Shown: positions 1 through 9,585, counted from the stretch's first letter. The stretch: 20,921 nucleotides of DNA from Streptobacillus canis (GCF_009733925.1 NZ_WOEI01000028.1:1-20921), one strand, 5' to 3'. A program made the numbers and translations. The notes: generated from the sequence alone by a model not told the origin.

Positions 1-75
1 TGCAGCTTTATCGTAGGCTGTTTCTTCCATTTCTCTAATTCTTCTTGTTCTTCTTACTTTTTTTTCTTCGTTCAT
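1..75 (-). CDS. Unidentified protein, N-terminal fragment (runs off the left edge)
   Basis: The first 25 codons of a minus-strand gene are visible. The ATG is at 75-73 and the reading frame is open to the edge of the window. The peptide begins MNEEKKVRRTRRIREMEETA and is very rich in Arg, Lys and Glu, predicted helical and soluble, with no signal peptide. A strong AAGGAGG ribosome binding site lies about 8 nt upstream and an extended -10 promoter sits just beyond it, so the start is well supported. A basic, helical N-terminus followed by an Ala-rich turn would suit a small DNA-binding protein such as a TetR-type regulator, but that is a guess from 25 residues. No function is assigned. Confidence 0.6.
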   Translation of the reverse strand, partial: MNEEKKVRRTRRIREMEETAYDKAA

Positions 76-78
76 AGC

Positions 79-128
79 AAAAGCCTCCTTGATATTTTTA
101 TTATATCATAAGAGGCTTTTACTAAAAA
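79..128 (-). promoter_or_regulatory. Promoter and flanking inverted repeat of the left-edge gene
   Basis: Read on the minus strand, TATAAT (105-100) is preceded by TGA, giving a TGnTATAAT extended -10. The -35 (123-128, TTTTTA) is weak. The -10 sits inside an inverted repeat with AAAAGCCTC at 79-87 and GAGGCTTTT at 112-120, extended by GATAT/ATATC at 91-95 and 103-107. The right arm overlaps the ribosome binding site. Because transcription should begin near 93, the repeat is more likely a DNA operator over the promoter than an RNA hairpin. Confidence 0.55.
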
Positions 129-300
129 ACTATATTTTTCAATTTACAGACTTATTTCAATACTCTCTTGGGAAACTCTTTTTATTTAATTTTTTTGTCG
201 AAATATTTGAGTGTAACTCTAACCTATAAAAAAGTCAATATTTTATTTTAAAAATTTTTTTTCCTCTTAATTTCATTAATAGTATTAACTTTTATTGCAT
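129..300. other. Intergenic stretch without recognisable gene
   Basis: This AT-rich DNA lies between the promoter of the left-edge gene and the terminator of the beta-glucoside operon. Reading both strands I find only short open frames, no ribosome binding site with a start codon, and no convincing RNA structure. It could hold decayed sequence, but nothing is recognisable. Confidence 0.5.
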
Positions 301-339
301 AAAAAAACTCTCCTTACTATTAATTAAGTAAAGAGAGTT
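298..339 (-). terminator. Intrinsic terminator of the beta-glucoside PTS operon
   Basis: A 13-bp stem pairs 306-318 with 327-339 around an 8-nt loop. The single mismatch (C/A on the plus strand) becomes a G-U wobble in the minus-strand RNA. The stem is followed there by a run of eight U. It starts 8 nt after the stop codon of the DUF871 gene. Confidence 0.9.
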
Positions 340-346
340 CATTTTC

Positions 347-1438
347 TTATTTATCTTCAGTAAAAGTAAATTTTTGCCATGGTTTGATATAATCTAGTAA
401 GAATAATTCTTCTTGTGCTACTCTTCCTACAACATTACTTTTTCCTGTATTTTTCATATCATTTAGTGCTATTTGTAATTCACCTGCATAGTGTCCATAT
501 TCTGAACTTTCAATAATTACATCTCCTCTTTTAATATCAGGAATATTGAAAACTTCAAACTTATGTCCTCTATATTTAACTCTACTTTGAGTAGATCTTA
601 TCATATTATCATTAAAGTCTCCTCTTCTAAAATGAAGTTCATTTAATAATATATCTTTTTCTACTTCAGGTAAGTCTTTATATAGTTCTATTTTTAGATT
701 TAATACTTTTAAATTAACTTTAGAAATTGCTTCTATTTCTTCTTTTGAAGGATAACAATTTGAAATTAGTATATCATCTATATCACCTAATGCAACTAAA
801 TGTTTAATTTGTACATCTAGTGGTATATCTCTATGTATTTCTAAAGTAGGTAATCCCTCAGTTGCTGGCCAAGGTCCAAAAGCACCTTTATTTTGAGAAC
901 TAACAAAAGCCGCTGTTCTTAATCCATATTTTTTAAATCTTGAATTACATTTTCCAAAATGTTCTAAATTTAATCCTGTATATCTATGTGGATAGAAATT
1001 ATGACAAGCAATTAAATTGTATTGATTAGGCATATATTGCATTATTGTATCAATATAATTTGTATCATTACTCATATTAATCTCTATTTTTAAATATTGT
1101 GGATTATATGTCATTAATGCTTCTTCATTTCCTGTGAAACCTACATCAAGTCTTATTCCATCACACATGATTTCTTTGAAGAAATCTAAGTTTTTATAAC
1201 TTATCCCTAGTTTTTCAAATATACCAGGACTTACATCTACTATTATTTCATACCCTAATTCTTTAGCATATGAATTTATTTCTTTAAATTCTTTTTTTAT
1301 TTCAGTCACTTCTTTATTTGCTGATAATAAGCACGAAAAGATTCTTGAAGCTCCCATATCTTTAGCTTTTTTTAGATATTCCATTATTTCTTCTTTAGTT
1401 GACTTTTCCGGATATATCGAAACTCCTAATTTTCTCAT
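347..1438 (-). CDS. DUF871 / MupG-like phosphoglycosidase (GH170 type)
   Basis: 363 aa, the usual length of the DUF871 family. Residues 1 to about 245 look like the TIM-barrel domain, with RLDVGF at 96-101 and the family signature CHNFYPHRYTGL at 145-156. The rest (about 260-360) fits the small cyclophilin-like C-terminal domain. The characterised member, staphylococcal MupG, is a cytoplasmic 6-phospho-N-acetylmuramidase that splits a disaccharide phosphate delivered by a PTS (family GH170). Here the gene closes a Lac/Cel-type PTS operon with a GH1 enzyme, and no murQ or murR neighbour is present. A different 6-phospho-disaccharide is therefore the more likely substrate (inference). The ATG lies 1 nt beyond the IIC stop, so translation is probably coupled. 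Family assignment is firm; the substrate is open. Confidence 0.85.
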   Translation of the reverse strand: MRKLGVSIYPEKSTKEEIMEYLKKAKDMGASRIFSCLLSANKEVTEIKKEFKEINSYAKELGYEIIVDVSPGIFEKLGISYKNLDFFKEIMCDGIRLDVGFTGNEEALMTYNPQYLKIEINMSNDTNYIDTIMQYMPNQYNLIACHNFYPHRYTGLNLEHFGKCNSRFKKYGLRTAAFVSSQNKGAFGPWPATEGLPTLEIHRDIPLDVQIKHLVALGDIDDILISNCYPSKEEIEAISKVNLKVLNLKIELYKDLPEVEKDILLNELHFRRGDFNDNMIRSTQSRVKYRGHKFEVFNIPDIKRGDVIIESSEYGHYAGELQIALNDMKNTGKSNVVGRVAQEELFLLDYIKPWQKFTFTEDK

Positions 1439-1439
1439 A

Positions 1440-2717
1440 TTATGCTTCTAACCCTTCCTCAGCTAATAATTTATTATCATACATTTTAAAGAATGGGTAG
1501 TAAACTACTACTGAAACCCCTATTAATAAAACATTTAATATTGCAGCTCTATAGTCTCCACCTGTTGCTAAGTACGCTCCTATTGGCCCAGGTAAAGTCC
1601 AAGGTGCTATAGTTGAAACCTTAGAAACAAGTCCTGCTGCTGTAGCAACATATGCTATAGTAGCATTAATTACTGGAGCTGCAATAAATGGAACTATTAA
1701 TTGTGGATTTAATACTATTGGACATCCAAATATTACAGGTTCATTAATATTAAATATACTTGGAGTAATAACTGTTTTACCAAGTGATTTAGCATAAGAA
1801 GAACGAGCTCTAAATGCTAGTAATATTGCAAGACCTATTGTACATCCTGATCCACCTATCCATATAAACCATTGATAGAACGGTTCTGCTGCTATTGCTG
1901 GTAATGGTTGTCCTGCTGCTAAAGCATTTGTATTTTGTTCTAACAATATTAACCATACTGGTCTTGCAAGTGATCCAACTATACTTACACCGTGTATACC
2001 AAATGACCAGAAGAATGTAATTAAGAATACTAATAATACAACACTTGGGTAACTATCTGCTGCTGATACTAATGGAGCAACTAATTTTCCAACAAATGCA
2101 TGCCAGTCAAATTTTAAGAAATAAGTGATACTTCCCATTAATATTATTATAACTGCTGTAGGAGTTAAGTTAGCGAAACTTTGTGCTACAGATTTAGGAA
2201 CTTGATCAGGCATTTTAATTTTGAATCCTGATTTATCTATTAATCTATATATTTCAACAGCTAAAATACTTGTAATAATTCCAACAAACATTCCTACAGA
2301 TCCTAAATAAGACATAGGGATAACTAATCCTTTTACCCCAGCTCCATCTACAGTAACGTTAACTGGTACTATAGTTAATAAGAATGATAAAGTAGCTAAT
2401 ATCCCTCCAGATAAACCATCTAATTTATATGATTTAGAAAGAGAGTACCCAATACCGAAAACTGCATATAATGTCATGATATACATAGACATTCTATAAG
2501 GAAGTAAGATAGTAAAGATATTTGCCTTAATAAACTCAACTATCTTCCACGATGCTGGTAATGGTGGAAATGCTAATATTAAGAAAAATGATCCCACAAT
2601 AATGATTGGTAATGTTGCAACAATCCCATCACGGATTGCTCTAAAATGACGTTGCTCAGCTAATTTAGCCATAGGTGTTGATAAATGTTTGTCTAAAAAT
2701 TCTGCTAATTTTTTCAT
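1440..2717 (-). CDS. celB: PTS Lac/Cel-family permease, subunit IIC
   Basis: 425 aa, close to the 430-450 aa normal for cellobiose/chitobiose IIC proteins. This integral membrane channel moves a beta-disaccharide into the cell while IIB phosphorylates it. Many hydrophobic spans run from residue 30 to 410. Hallmarks of the family are the FWSFGIHG segment (236-243, with the conserved His242) and NEP at 325-327. These correspond to the substrate-contacting His and Glu of structurally known ChbC-type transporters (family knowledge). The N-terminal amphipathic stretch (1-30) is also typical. The gene lies 14 nt after the IIB gene and is followed by the DUF871 gene with a 1-nt gap. The exact sugar cannot be read from the sequence; cellobiose-like beta-glucosides are favoured by the linked GH1 gene. 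Confidence 0.9.
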   Translation of the reverse strand: MKKLAEFLDKHLSTPMAKLAEQRHFRAIRDGIVATLPIIIVGSFFLILAFPPLPASWKIVEFIKANIFTILLPYRMSMYIMTLYAVFGIGYSLSKSYKLDGLSGGILATLSFLLTIVPVNVTVDGAGVKGLVIPMSYLGSVGMFVGIITSILAVEIYRLIDKSGFKIKMPDQVPKSVAQSFANLTPTAVIIILMGSITYFLKFDWHAFVGKLVAPLVSAADSYPSVVLLVFLITFFWSFGIHGVSIVGSLARPVWLILLEQNTNALAAGQPLPAIAAEPFYQWFIWIGGSGCTIGLAILLAFRARSSYAKSLGKTVITPSIFNINEPVIFGCPIVLNPQLIVPFIAAPVINATIAYVATAAGLVSKVSTIAPWTLPGPIGAYLATGGDYRAAILNVLLIGVSVVVYYPFFKMYDNKLLAEEGLEA

Positions 2718-2731
2718 TTAAATCATCCTTT

Positions 2732-3040
2732 CTATAATTCTATATTTTCTTTAATTTGTGCTAATAATTTTGGACCACCTAATGCAGTGTATCCCATAGG
2801 GTTAATAAGAACACATGGAACATTTACTTCATCAGCATATGCTTTTAAAGTGTCATATCTATGTCTAATTTGTGGTGCAACCATTGCAATTGCATACCCT
2901 TTTTTAACTTCTTCTTCAAAAGCTTGAGTTGAACACTCCACTACTGATACATCAATCCCATGTTTTTCACATTCTTTCTCTAATGCTTTTGCTGCAATAG
3001 CACTCGACATCCCCATTGAACAAACAAATAAAATTTTCAT
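2732..3040 (-). CDS. celA: PTS Lac/Cel-family IIB
   Basis: 102 aa cytoplasmic phosphocarrier with the typical IIB-Lac/Cel start. The phosphorylated Cys7 sits in the P-loop CSMGMSS (7-13), followed by an alternating beta/alpha fold. APQIRHRYD (75-83) is a conserved family segment. It accepts phosphate from IIA and passes it to the sugar in IIC. An AGGAGG ribosome binding site precedes the ATG. The gene lies 9 nt after a small membrane protein gene that interrupts the usual IIA-IIB-IIC order. Nothing else is odd about the protein. Confidence 0.92.
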   Translation of the reverse strand: MKILFVCSMGMSSAIAAKALEKECEKHGIDVSVVECSTQAFEEEVKKGYAIAMVAPQIRHRYDTLKAYADEVNVPCVLINPMGYTALGGPKLLAQIKENIEL

Positions 3041-3049
3041 TTTTACCTC

Positions 3050-3349
3050 CTAAAATCTCACAAAACTTAAAATTAATAAAAGTATTATTATTATTGATAT
3101 GGCCATAACAAAGAATCCTTTTACTAAACCTATTTTTCTTTCAATAAAATACTGTGAATATGCATAACTAAATCCAATAAAAACAGAAGTTAATATTTTA
3201 ATACTCCACTCTTGATTAATATTAAATATATTTGATAAAAATAGTGCAAATAAAGCTACAAGAGTTGAACCAAATATGATTAACATTCCTGATTTATAGC
3301 TAAATTTAAATATGTCATAATCTGTATCATTCCAATTTTTTTTATTCAT
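3050..3349 (-). CDS. Small three-span membrane protein of unknown function in the PTS operon
   Basis: 99 aa, not recognised as a known family. A polar N-terminus (1-18, MNKKNWNDTDYDIFKF) is followed by three hydrophobic segments at about 20-42, 48-68 and 74-97, and there is no cleavable signal peptide. Charged residues (ERK at about 70-72) lie between spans 2 and 3. It starts 4 nt after the IIA stop and ends 9 nt before the IIB start, in a tightly packed operon, so it is surely co-expressed. Its ribosome binding site (AAGTGA) is weak, which suggests coupling to IIA and low output. The position suggests a role linked to the transporter, for instance a partner of the IIC channel, but this is inference. 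Confidence 0.75.
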   Translation of the reverse strand: MNKKNWNDTDYDIFKFSYKSGMLIIFGSTLVALFALFLSNIFNINQEWSIKILTSVFIGFSYAYSQYFIERKIGLVKGFFVMAISIIIILLLILSFVRF

Positions 3350-3353
3350 AATA

Positions 3354-5130
<1,777 letters not shown>

Positions 5131-5157
5131 TTAGTTTTTTTATATAATGCATAATAT

Positions 5158-5185
5158 ATTATAACTCGATTTTTAAAATTATCAA
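5158..5185 (-). promoter_or_regulatory. Promoter of the beta-glucoside PTS operon
   Basis: On the minus strand, TTGATA (5185-5180), a 16-nt spacer and TATAAT (5163-5158) lie about 46 nt before the GH1 ATG. The spacer ends in CGAGT directly before the -10, a detail shared with the two promoters of the glycyl-radical locus. Confidence 0.8.
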
Positions 5186-5186
5186 C

Positions 5187-5218
5187 TTTTTTTGAAAATT
5201 ATTTTCAGTTTTTGAAAC
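5187..5218 (-). promoter_or_regulatory. Candidate operator with phased repeats
   Basis: TTTTTGAAA occurs at 5189-5197 and again at 5209-5217, exactly 20 bp (two helical turns) apart. Between them lies TTATTTTCA at 5199-5207. The same stretch contains the near-perfect palindrome TGAAAATTATTTTCA (5193-5207) and GTTTTTGAAAC (5208-5218). It abuts the -35 of the operon promoter, a suitable place for the divergently encoded DeoR-family regulator. Binding is inferred. Confidence 0.5.
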
Positions 5219-5371
5219 ACATATCTAAAAAATTCAAACTCAACATAGATATAAGAAGATTAGAATAACAAAAGAATCAAAACGAACAGTTTCTGTTAAG
5301 CATCCATTTATATAACCTTTTTCATCTATAATTAGAATTTTAAATATATGTTTTACTTTTTACACTTTTTA

Positions 5372-5400
5372 TTTATTTAAAAATAAATTTGTGATATAAT
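5372..5400 (+). promoter_or_regulatory. Promoter of the first deoR-family gene
   Basis: A TGATATAAT extended -10 (5392-5400) is preceded at 17 bp by a weak -35, TTTATT (5372-5377). The start codon follows at 5428 with AAAGGAG at about 5416-5422 as ribosome binding site, giving a short leader of about 20 nt. Confidence 0.75.
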
Positions 5401-5427
5401 AAAAATAAAAATTAGAAAGGAGTTTTT

Positions 5428-6189
5428 ATGATAAAAATCCAAAGACATAATAAAATCATTGAACTTCTTAAAATCTCAGGAACTATAACTATATCTCAAT
5501 TATCTAAAGAATTTAATTGTAGTGAAGAAACTATTAGAAAAGATTTAATAGAACTTGAAAATAATTCAAAATTAAAAAGAACACATGGAGGAGCATATAT
5601 CGAACATAGTTTTGATAAAGGTATTCCTTTAGAACTAAGAGAAACTTTAATGAAAAAAGAAAAAAAATATATTGCTGAACTTGCTATAAAACATATTAAA
5701 AATCATAGCAGTATAATTCTAGATTCTAGTACAACTTGTATAGAACTTGCAAAAAAAATTTATGAATCTGACTTAGAAATTACAATAATCACAAATTCAT
5801 TACAAATTGCTAATATATTTTTAAAATCTAATCATGTAAAATTAATTATTTTACCTGGAACTTTAAATTCTAAGTATAATTCTATGTTTGATTTACATAC
5901 TCTAACATTTTTAGAAAATATTAAAGCTGATATTTCATTTATTAGTTTCCCCACTATAAATATTGAATTTGGATATGGCGATAATAGTATAGAAAATCTA
6001 AAAGTTAGAGAAAAAATGCTATCAAATTCAAAAATAAAAATAGTTCTTTTAGATTCAACTAAATTCAATGATGATTCAGCTGTATTTTTTACTAAAATAA
6101 AGAATACAGATATCATAGTAACAGATAAAAAAATAGATAAAAAATGGGTTGTTTTTTTTAAAAAAAATAATATAAATATAGTCTATTAA
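5428..6189 (+). CDS. DeoR-family transcriptional regulator (beta-glucoside operon)
   Basis: 253 aa, the normal size for the family. The N-terminal winged helix-turn-helix spans about 5-57, with ISQLSKEFNCSEETIRKDLI at 22-41 and the KRTHGGA wing at 50-56. The C-terminal sugar-phosphate sensor domain follows from about 75, with ILDSSTTCIELAK at 97-109 and LLDSTKF towards the end. Such regulators usually repress a neighbouring sugar operon and are released by a phosphorylated sugar. The gene is divergent from the PTS operon, which makes local control likely. The mid-domain LPGTLNSKYNSMFD replaces the commoner GG-rich loop, so the effector site may be unusual. Whether it represses or activates cannot be told. 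Confidence 0.9.
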   Translation: MIKIQRHNKIIELLKISGTITISQLSKEFNCSEETIRKDLIELENNSKLKRTHGGAYIEHSFDKGIPLELRETLMKKEKKYIAELAIKHIKNHSSIILDSSTTCIELAKKIYESDLEITIITNSLQIANIFLKSNHVKLIILPGTLNSKYNSMFDLHTLTFLENIKADISFISFPTINIEFGYGDNSIENLKVREKMLSNSKIKIVLLDSTKFNDDSAVFFTKIKNTDIIVTDKKIDKKWVVFFKKNNINIVY

Positions 6190-6213
6190 AATTATTTAAA
6201 AATTAGTAACCAT

Positions 6214-6248
6214 AAGGCGATAAGTTTCAAAATTTATTGCCTTTTTTT
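6214..6248 (+). terminator. Intrinsic terminator of the first deoR-family gene
   Basis: A 10-bp stem (6214-6223 with 6234-6243, one G-U pair) and a 10-nt loop are followed by a T run. It lies 25 nt after the regulator's stop codon. Confidence 0.88.
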
Positions 6249-6249
6249 A

Positions 6250-6295
6250 ATAAAAATAAAAAGGAATTACCCCTAATCAAATTAAGAATAATTCC
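6250..6295 (-). terminator. Intrinsic terminator of the salvage operon
   Basis: GGAATTA at 6263-6269 pairs with TAATTCC at 6289-6295. In the minus-strand RNA it is followed by a U-rich stretch (6250-6262). It begins 14 nt after the permease stop and stands back-to-back with the terminator of the convergent regulator gene. Confidence 0.75.
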
Positions 6296-6308
6296 ACAAA
6301 TCTATAAA

Positions 6309-7613
6309 CTAATTATTTTTTTTATTTTTTATAAAAGGCTCTCTTAACCAAGTATATATAAATACTAAAACACAAAATACTGCCATTGGAATTAGTGCTC
6401 CTTCACTTTTCAAGAAATCCCAACTTGAGAAGAATCCTATTAAATATATCATAATACTTATTGCTGGTATTACATACATTGCCCATACTGGTAATTTAAA
6501 TTTAGCATTTTTATATGCTTCAGGTTTTTTACTAATTAAAAACATCACAGCTATTACTGGGAATATTGAAAATATTAATCCAATATTTGTTCCAATAACA
6601 GAAATTGCTCTTATTTCTTTTCCTAATATTATTGGAATCATACCCACTATATAATACATTAATAATAAATAATGTGGTGTATTATATTTTTTATTTTCTT
6701 CAGCCATCTTTTCAGGTAACCATCCATCTTTAATAGCTGCTTTTATTCCTTTAGTTGCCCAAGAAAAAATTGCATTTAATGAAGAAAGTAATGCTGCCAT
6801 TCCTCCACCAATCATAAATACTAAATACATCCATCCTGGAAGTATTTGTTTTGCAACAACACCTAAATTTTGGAATTTTATTTCTTCTATAGGAAGTACT
6901 CCTGCTGCAACTATTGCTATTAGGAAATATAAACATGAAACTAATAAAGTTGAAATTATCATTGCTATTGGTATATCTCTCCCTGGATTTTCACAATCTC
7001 CTCCAAATTCTGATAAGAATTCTGCACCTATTAATGCAAATCTTACTAAAACTGAAGCTGATAAGAATGTTGCTAATCCATTAGGCATTACATTATCTTT
7101 TACAAAAAATGAACTTACATCTTCAACTTGAGGTAATCCATAAAATACAAAAGCTATTAAAGATATCACTAATACAAATACAACTCCTCTTTGAATTAAA
7201 ACAGAGGTTTTAAGTCCTCTTAAATTAGCAATAAATACAAAAGTCATAACAATTGCAGCTAAAATAGTCGTATTAATACTTGGCCATAACTGAGAAGCAA
7301 AATCTGCAAATCCAATTGCATATTGAGCTAATATAAACTGACCAAAAACTAATAATGCAACATAGAAAAAGGCTGTTTTACTACCTATAAGATCCCTAAC
7401 ATATGTATACATACCCCCAGAATTTGGTATTGCAGATCCTAAAGCAGCTACTGCTATAGTTGGAATAATAACTATTACTCCAGCCACTAAAAATGAAATA
7501 GCTACACCTTTTCCTGTCATTCCGATGGCTATTCCAAGTAAAACCATAATTCCTGAACCAATAATTTGACCAACTCCCATAATTAAAAGTTCAGTTAGAT
7601 TTAACTTTTTCAT
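6309..7613 (-). CDS. APC-superfamily amino acid/polyamine-type permease
   Basis: 434 aa with about 12 hydrophobic spans and no signal peptide. The first span carries GQIIGSGIM (15-23), the unwound-helix substrate motif of APC transporters. EFLSEFGGDCENPGRDIP (about 199-216) is the typical loop after span 6. It is the last gene of the salvage operon, 10 nt after the phosphorylase gene, whose stop lies next to this gene's AGGAGG site. APC permeases carry amino acids and related compounds with protons or by exchange. Methionine, a methylthio compound or an adenine-pathway product would make sense here, but the substrate cannot be read from the sequence. Confidence 0.85.
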   Translation of the reverse strand: MKKLNLTELLIMGVGQIIGSGIMVLLGIAIGMTGKGVAISFLVAGVIVIIPTIAVAALGSAIPNSGGMYTYVRDLIGSKTAFFYVALLVFGQFILAQYAIGFADFASQLWPSINTTILAAIVMTFVFIANLRGLKTSVLIQRGVVFVLVISLIAFVFYGLPQVEDVSSFFVKDNVMPNGLATFLSASVLVRFALIGAEFLSEFGGDCENPGRDIPIAMIISTLLVSCLYFLIAIVAAGVLPIEEIKFQNLGVVAKQILPGWMYLVFMIGGGMAALLSSLNAIFSWATKGIKAAIKDGWLPEKMAEENKKYNTPHYLLLMYYIVGMIPIILGKEIRAISVIGTNIGLIFSIFPVIAVMFLISKKPEAYKNAKFKLPVWAMYVIPAISIMIYLIGFFSSWDFLKSEGALIPMAVFCVLVFIYTWLREPFIKNKKNN

Positions 7614-7623
7614 TTAAAACCTC

Positions 7624-8358
7624 CTATAATTTAATATTAATTAATGCATCAAGTGCAATTTCTGCACATTTTTCAACTGTATTTTTTAAAAGTTCAGGAT
7701 CTGGATCATTATCTTCTGCAGAATTTAATACCGCTAAAGCATTACCATCTACTGCTAATATAGAACCTGATTTAACTCCGTACATACTAGCTGCTGTATA
7801 AAGAGCAGCTACTTCCATTTCAAGTGCTATTGCTCCTGCTTTAGCTTGAAGTTCAGTATTGGTTTCTAAAAGTCCTCCATAGAAAGCTCCTTGAGTAACT
7901 ATTATACCATTATGTACTTTTATTCCAGTTTTTTTTGAAATTTCAATTAATTTATTTGTTACATCTAAGTCAGCTACTGCAGGAAATGATACTGGAACAT
8001 ATATATTAGATACTCCCTCTTCTTTTGCTGCTGCTGTTGCTATAACTATATCTCCAGCCTTAATATTAGAATTTAAAGAACCACAAGTTCCAAGTCTCAA
8101 TAATACTTTTGCACCACCTTTAATAAGACTAATAAATGATAACATTGCTCCACTTGCTCCAACACCATGAGAAGATATATTTATCGGAACTCCTTTATAT
8201 TCTCCATAATATGTCCAATATTCTCTACCTTGAGCTAAACATTTCATATTATCTAATCTTTCTGCTAACATTTTTGCTCTAAATGGATCTCCACAAACCA
8301 AAACTCTTTCTTCTATATCCCCTTTTTTTAATCTAATTCCTGGTAATAATTCTTCCAT
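7624..8358 (-). CDS. Nucleoside phosphorylase, NP-I family (DeoD-like)
   Basis: 244 aa, near the 235-240 aa of hexameric bacterial purine nucleoside phosphorylase. Phosphate-site residues are visible in CGDPFRAK (22-29) and LLRLGTCGSL (86-95, Arg88). The ribose-binding ALEMEVA is at 178-184 (Glu180, Glu182). An Asp (Asp204, AVDGN) sits where E. coli PNP has its catalytic Asp204, which favours purine over uridine substrates. It would split a nucleoside with phosphate into base and (deoxy)ribose 1-phosphate. In this operon the attractive substrates are 5'-methylthioadenosine or 5'-deoxyadenosine, giving adenine and the very sugar phosphate the isomerase uses (inference). General purine nucleoside phosphorylase activity is the alternative. 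Confidence 0.85.
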   Translation of the reverse strand: MEELLPGIRLKKGDIEERVLVCGDPFRAKMLAERLDNMKCLAQGREYWTYYGEYKGVPINISSHGVGASGAMLSFISLIKGGAKVLLRLGTCGSLNSNIKAGDIVIATAAAKEEGVSNIYVPVSFPAVADLDVTNKLIEISKKTGIKVHNGIIVTQGAFYGGLLETNTELQAKAGAIALEMEVAALYTAASMYGVKSGSILAVDGNALAVLNSAEDNDPDPELLKNTVEKCAEIALDALINIKL

Positions 8359-8370
8359 TACATCTCCTCT

Positions 8371-9573
8371 TTACTTAAAAAATTTTTCTGATAAATTTAT
8401 TAACATTTCTCCATTAGTAATGCCTTTTCTATTTTTAATTAAAAATATTCCTAATTCTACTAAAGATCTTTCTAATTTTATTTTTTTATTAATGTCACTT
8501 ACTGCGCTTACTTCTTTTACCTTAGCATCTCCTACAGTTCTTCTAATAATTTCTGTAGCAGCATACCCTATAGAATCAGAAATAACATTTTCCATATATT
8601 CTTTTTTAAATTCTTCTACTTTATATAAAGGAAAAGTAACTATTTCATCATATTTTTTAGAAAATTTATCTATAAACATATCTAAAATATCTTTTATTGT
8701 ATTACTAATATACGATACAAATTCTTTATTTTCTCTTTCATAAAAAGCATTTGCATATGCAAAAAATAAATTTCCTATAACATTTCCTATATCATAACCT
8801 ATTGGGCCATAAAATGCAAATTCTGGATCTATAATTTTTATTCCCTTTTCATTAATAAATATAGAACCTGAATGTAAATCACCATGTATTAACCCTTGAG
8901 CATAATTCATAAATTTATTTCTTAAAACTGCAACCTCTTTATGTAATTTTTCATCTTTATATAAAAGATTTTCAAAATATTCTAAATTTTCATTTGTTAT
9001 TATATTTCTATTTTTATAATTATAATATGGTTCTGTAAACACTAAATCTTCAGAGATATCACAAAGTTCAACATTTACAAATTCTTTAACTCTTTCTTTT
9101 TTTATATCTCTTGGTAAAACTAAATCTGTTGTAGGTAATAAAGAATCTACTAAAAATGTCGATATTTCATTTGCAAAATTTAAAAACATTTTATCATTTA
9201 AAAACTCTGTTCTTAAATTTTTATACTCTCCTATATCTTCCATTACAAGAGCATACATATTTTCATCATAATGATAAATTTTAGGTATATAGCTTGGACA
9301 TAATTCAGATTCAATCTTCAAAATTAAATATTCTATTTTATTTCTATTTAAATCTAAAGGTCTTCCTGATGAGCGAAGTAATTTATCTGCTTGTTTTACA
9401 ATAATAGATTTATTACTTTTTTCACCTCTTACTCTAAATACGTAATTTATATTTCCATCTCCTATTTCACTAGAGATTAAATTTTCATCTTTTTCAAAAA
9501 AATTAACATTATCTTTAATATATTCTTTTACTGTTTCTAAATCTAATAAAAAATGTTTTGAATATTTATTCAT
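8371..9573 (-). CDS. mtnK: S-methyl-5-thioribose kinase
   Basis: 400 aa, the usual length of MtnK. It has the aminoglycoside-kinase-like fold. The glycine-rich GDGNINYVFRV is at 38-48 and the ATP lysine is probably Lys60. The catalytic HGDLHSGSIF is at 230-239 with Asp232, and the metal segment DPEFAFYGPIGYDIGN is at 249-264. RRTVGDAKV near the C-terminus is also a conserved MtnK feature. It phosphorylates 5-methylthioribose (and plausibly 5-deoxyribose) at C1 with ATP, feeding the isomerase encoded first in the operon. Together with the phosphorylase it lets the pathway start from either the free pentose or the nucleoside. The gene lies 12 nt after the NhaC-type gene. Confidence 0.93.
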   Translation of the reverse strand: MNKYSKHFLLDLETVKEYIKDNVNFFEKDENLISSEIGDGNINYVFRVRGEKSNKSIIVKQADKLLRSSGRPLDLNRNKIEYLILKIESELCPSYIPKIYHYDENMYALVMEDIGEYKNLRTEFLNDKMFLNFANEISTFLVDSLLPTTDLVLPRDIKKERVKEFVNVELCDISEDLVFTEPYYNYKNRNIITNENLEYFENLLYKDEKLHKEVAVLRNKFMNYAQGLIHGDLHSGSIFINEKGIKIIDPEFAFYGPIGYDIGNVIGNLFFAYANAFYERENKEFVSYISNTIKDILDMFIDKFSKKYDEIVTFPLYKVEEFKKEYMENVISDSIGYAATEIIRRTVGDAKVKEVSAVSDINKKIKLERSLVELGIFLIKNRKGITNGEMLINLSEKFFK

Positions 9574-9585
9574 AAAAACAACCTC

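Noticed and set aside
79..120. RNA hairpin or riboswitch hiding the ribosome binding site of the left-edge gene
   Set aside because: The left arm lies upstream of the predicted transcription start set by the TGATATAAT box, so it would not be in the mRNA. A DNA operator is the better reading.
347..1438. MurNAc recycling operon on the strength of the MupG-like protein
   Set aside because: No murQ, murR or MurP-type permease is nearby; the PTS is of the Lac/Cel type and the partner is a GH1 phospho-glucosidase.
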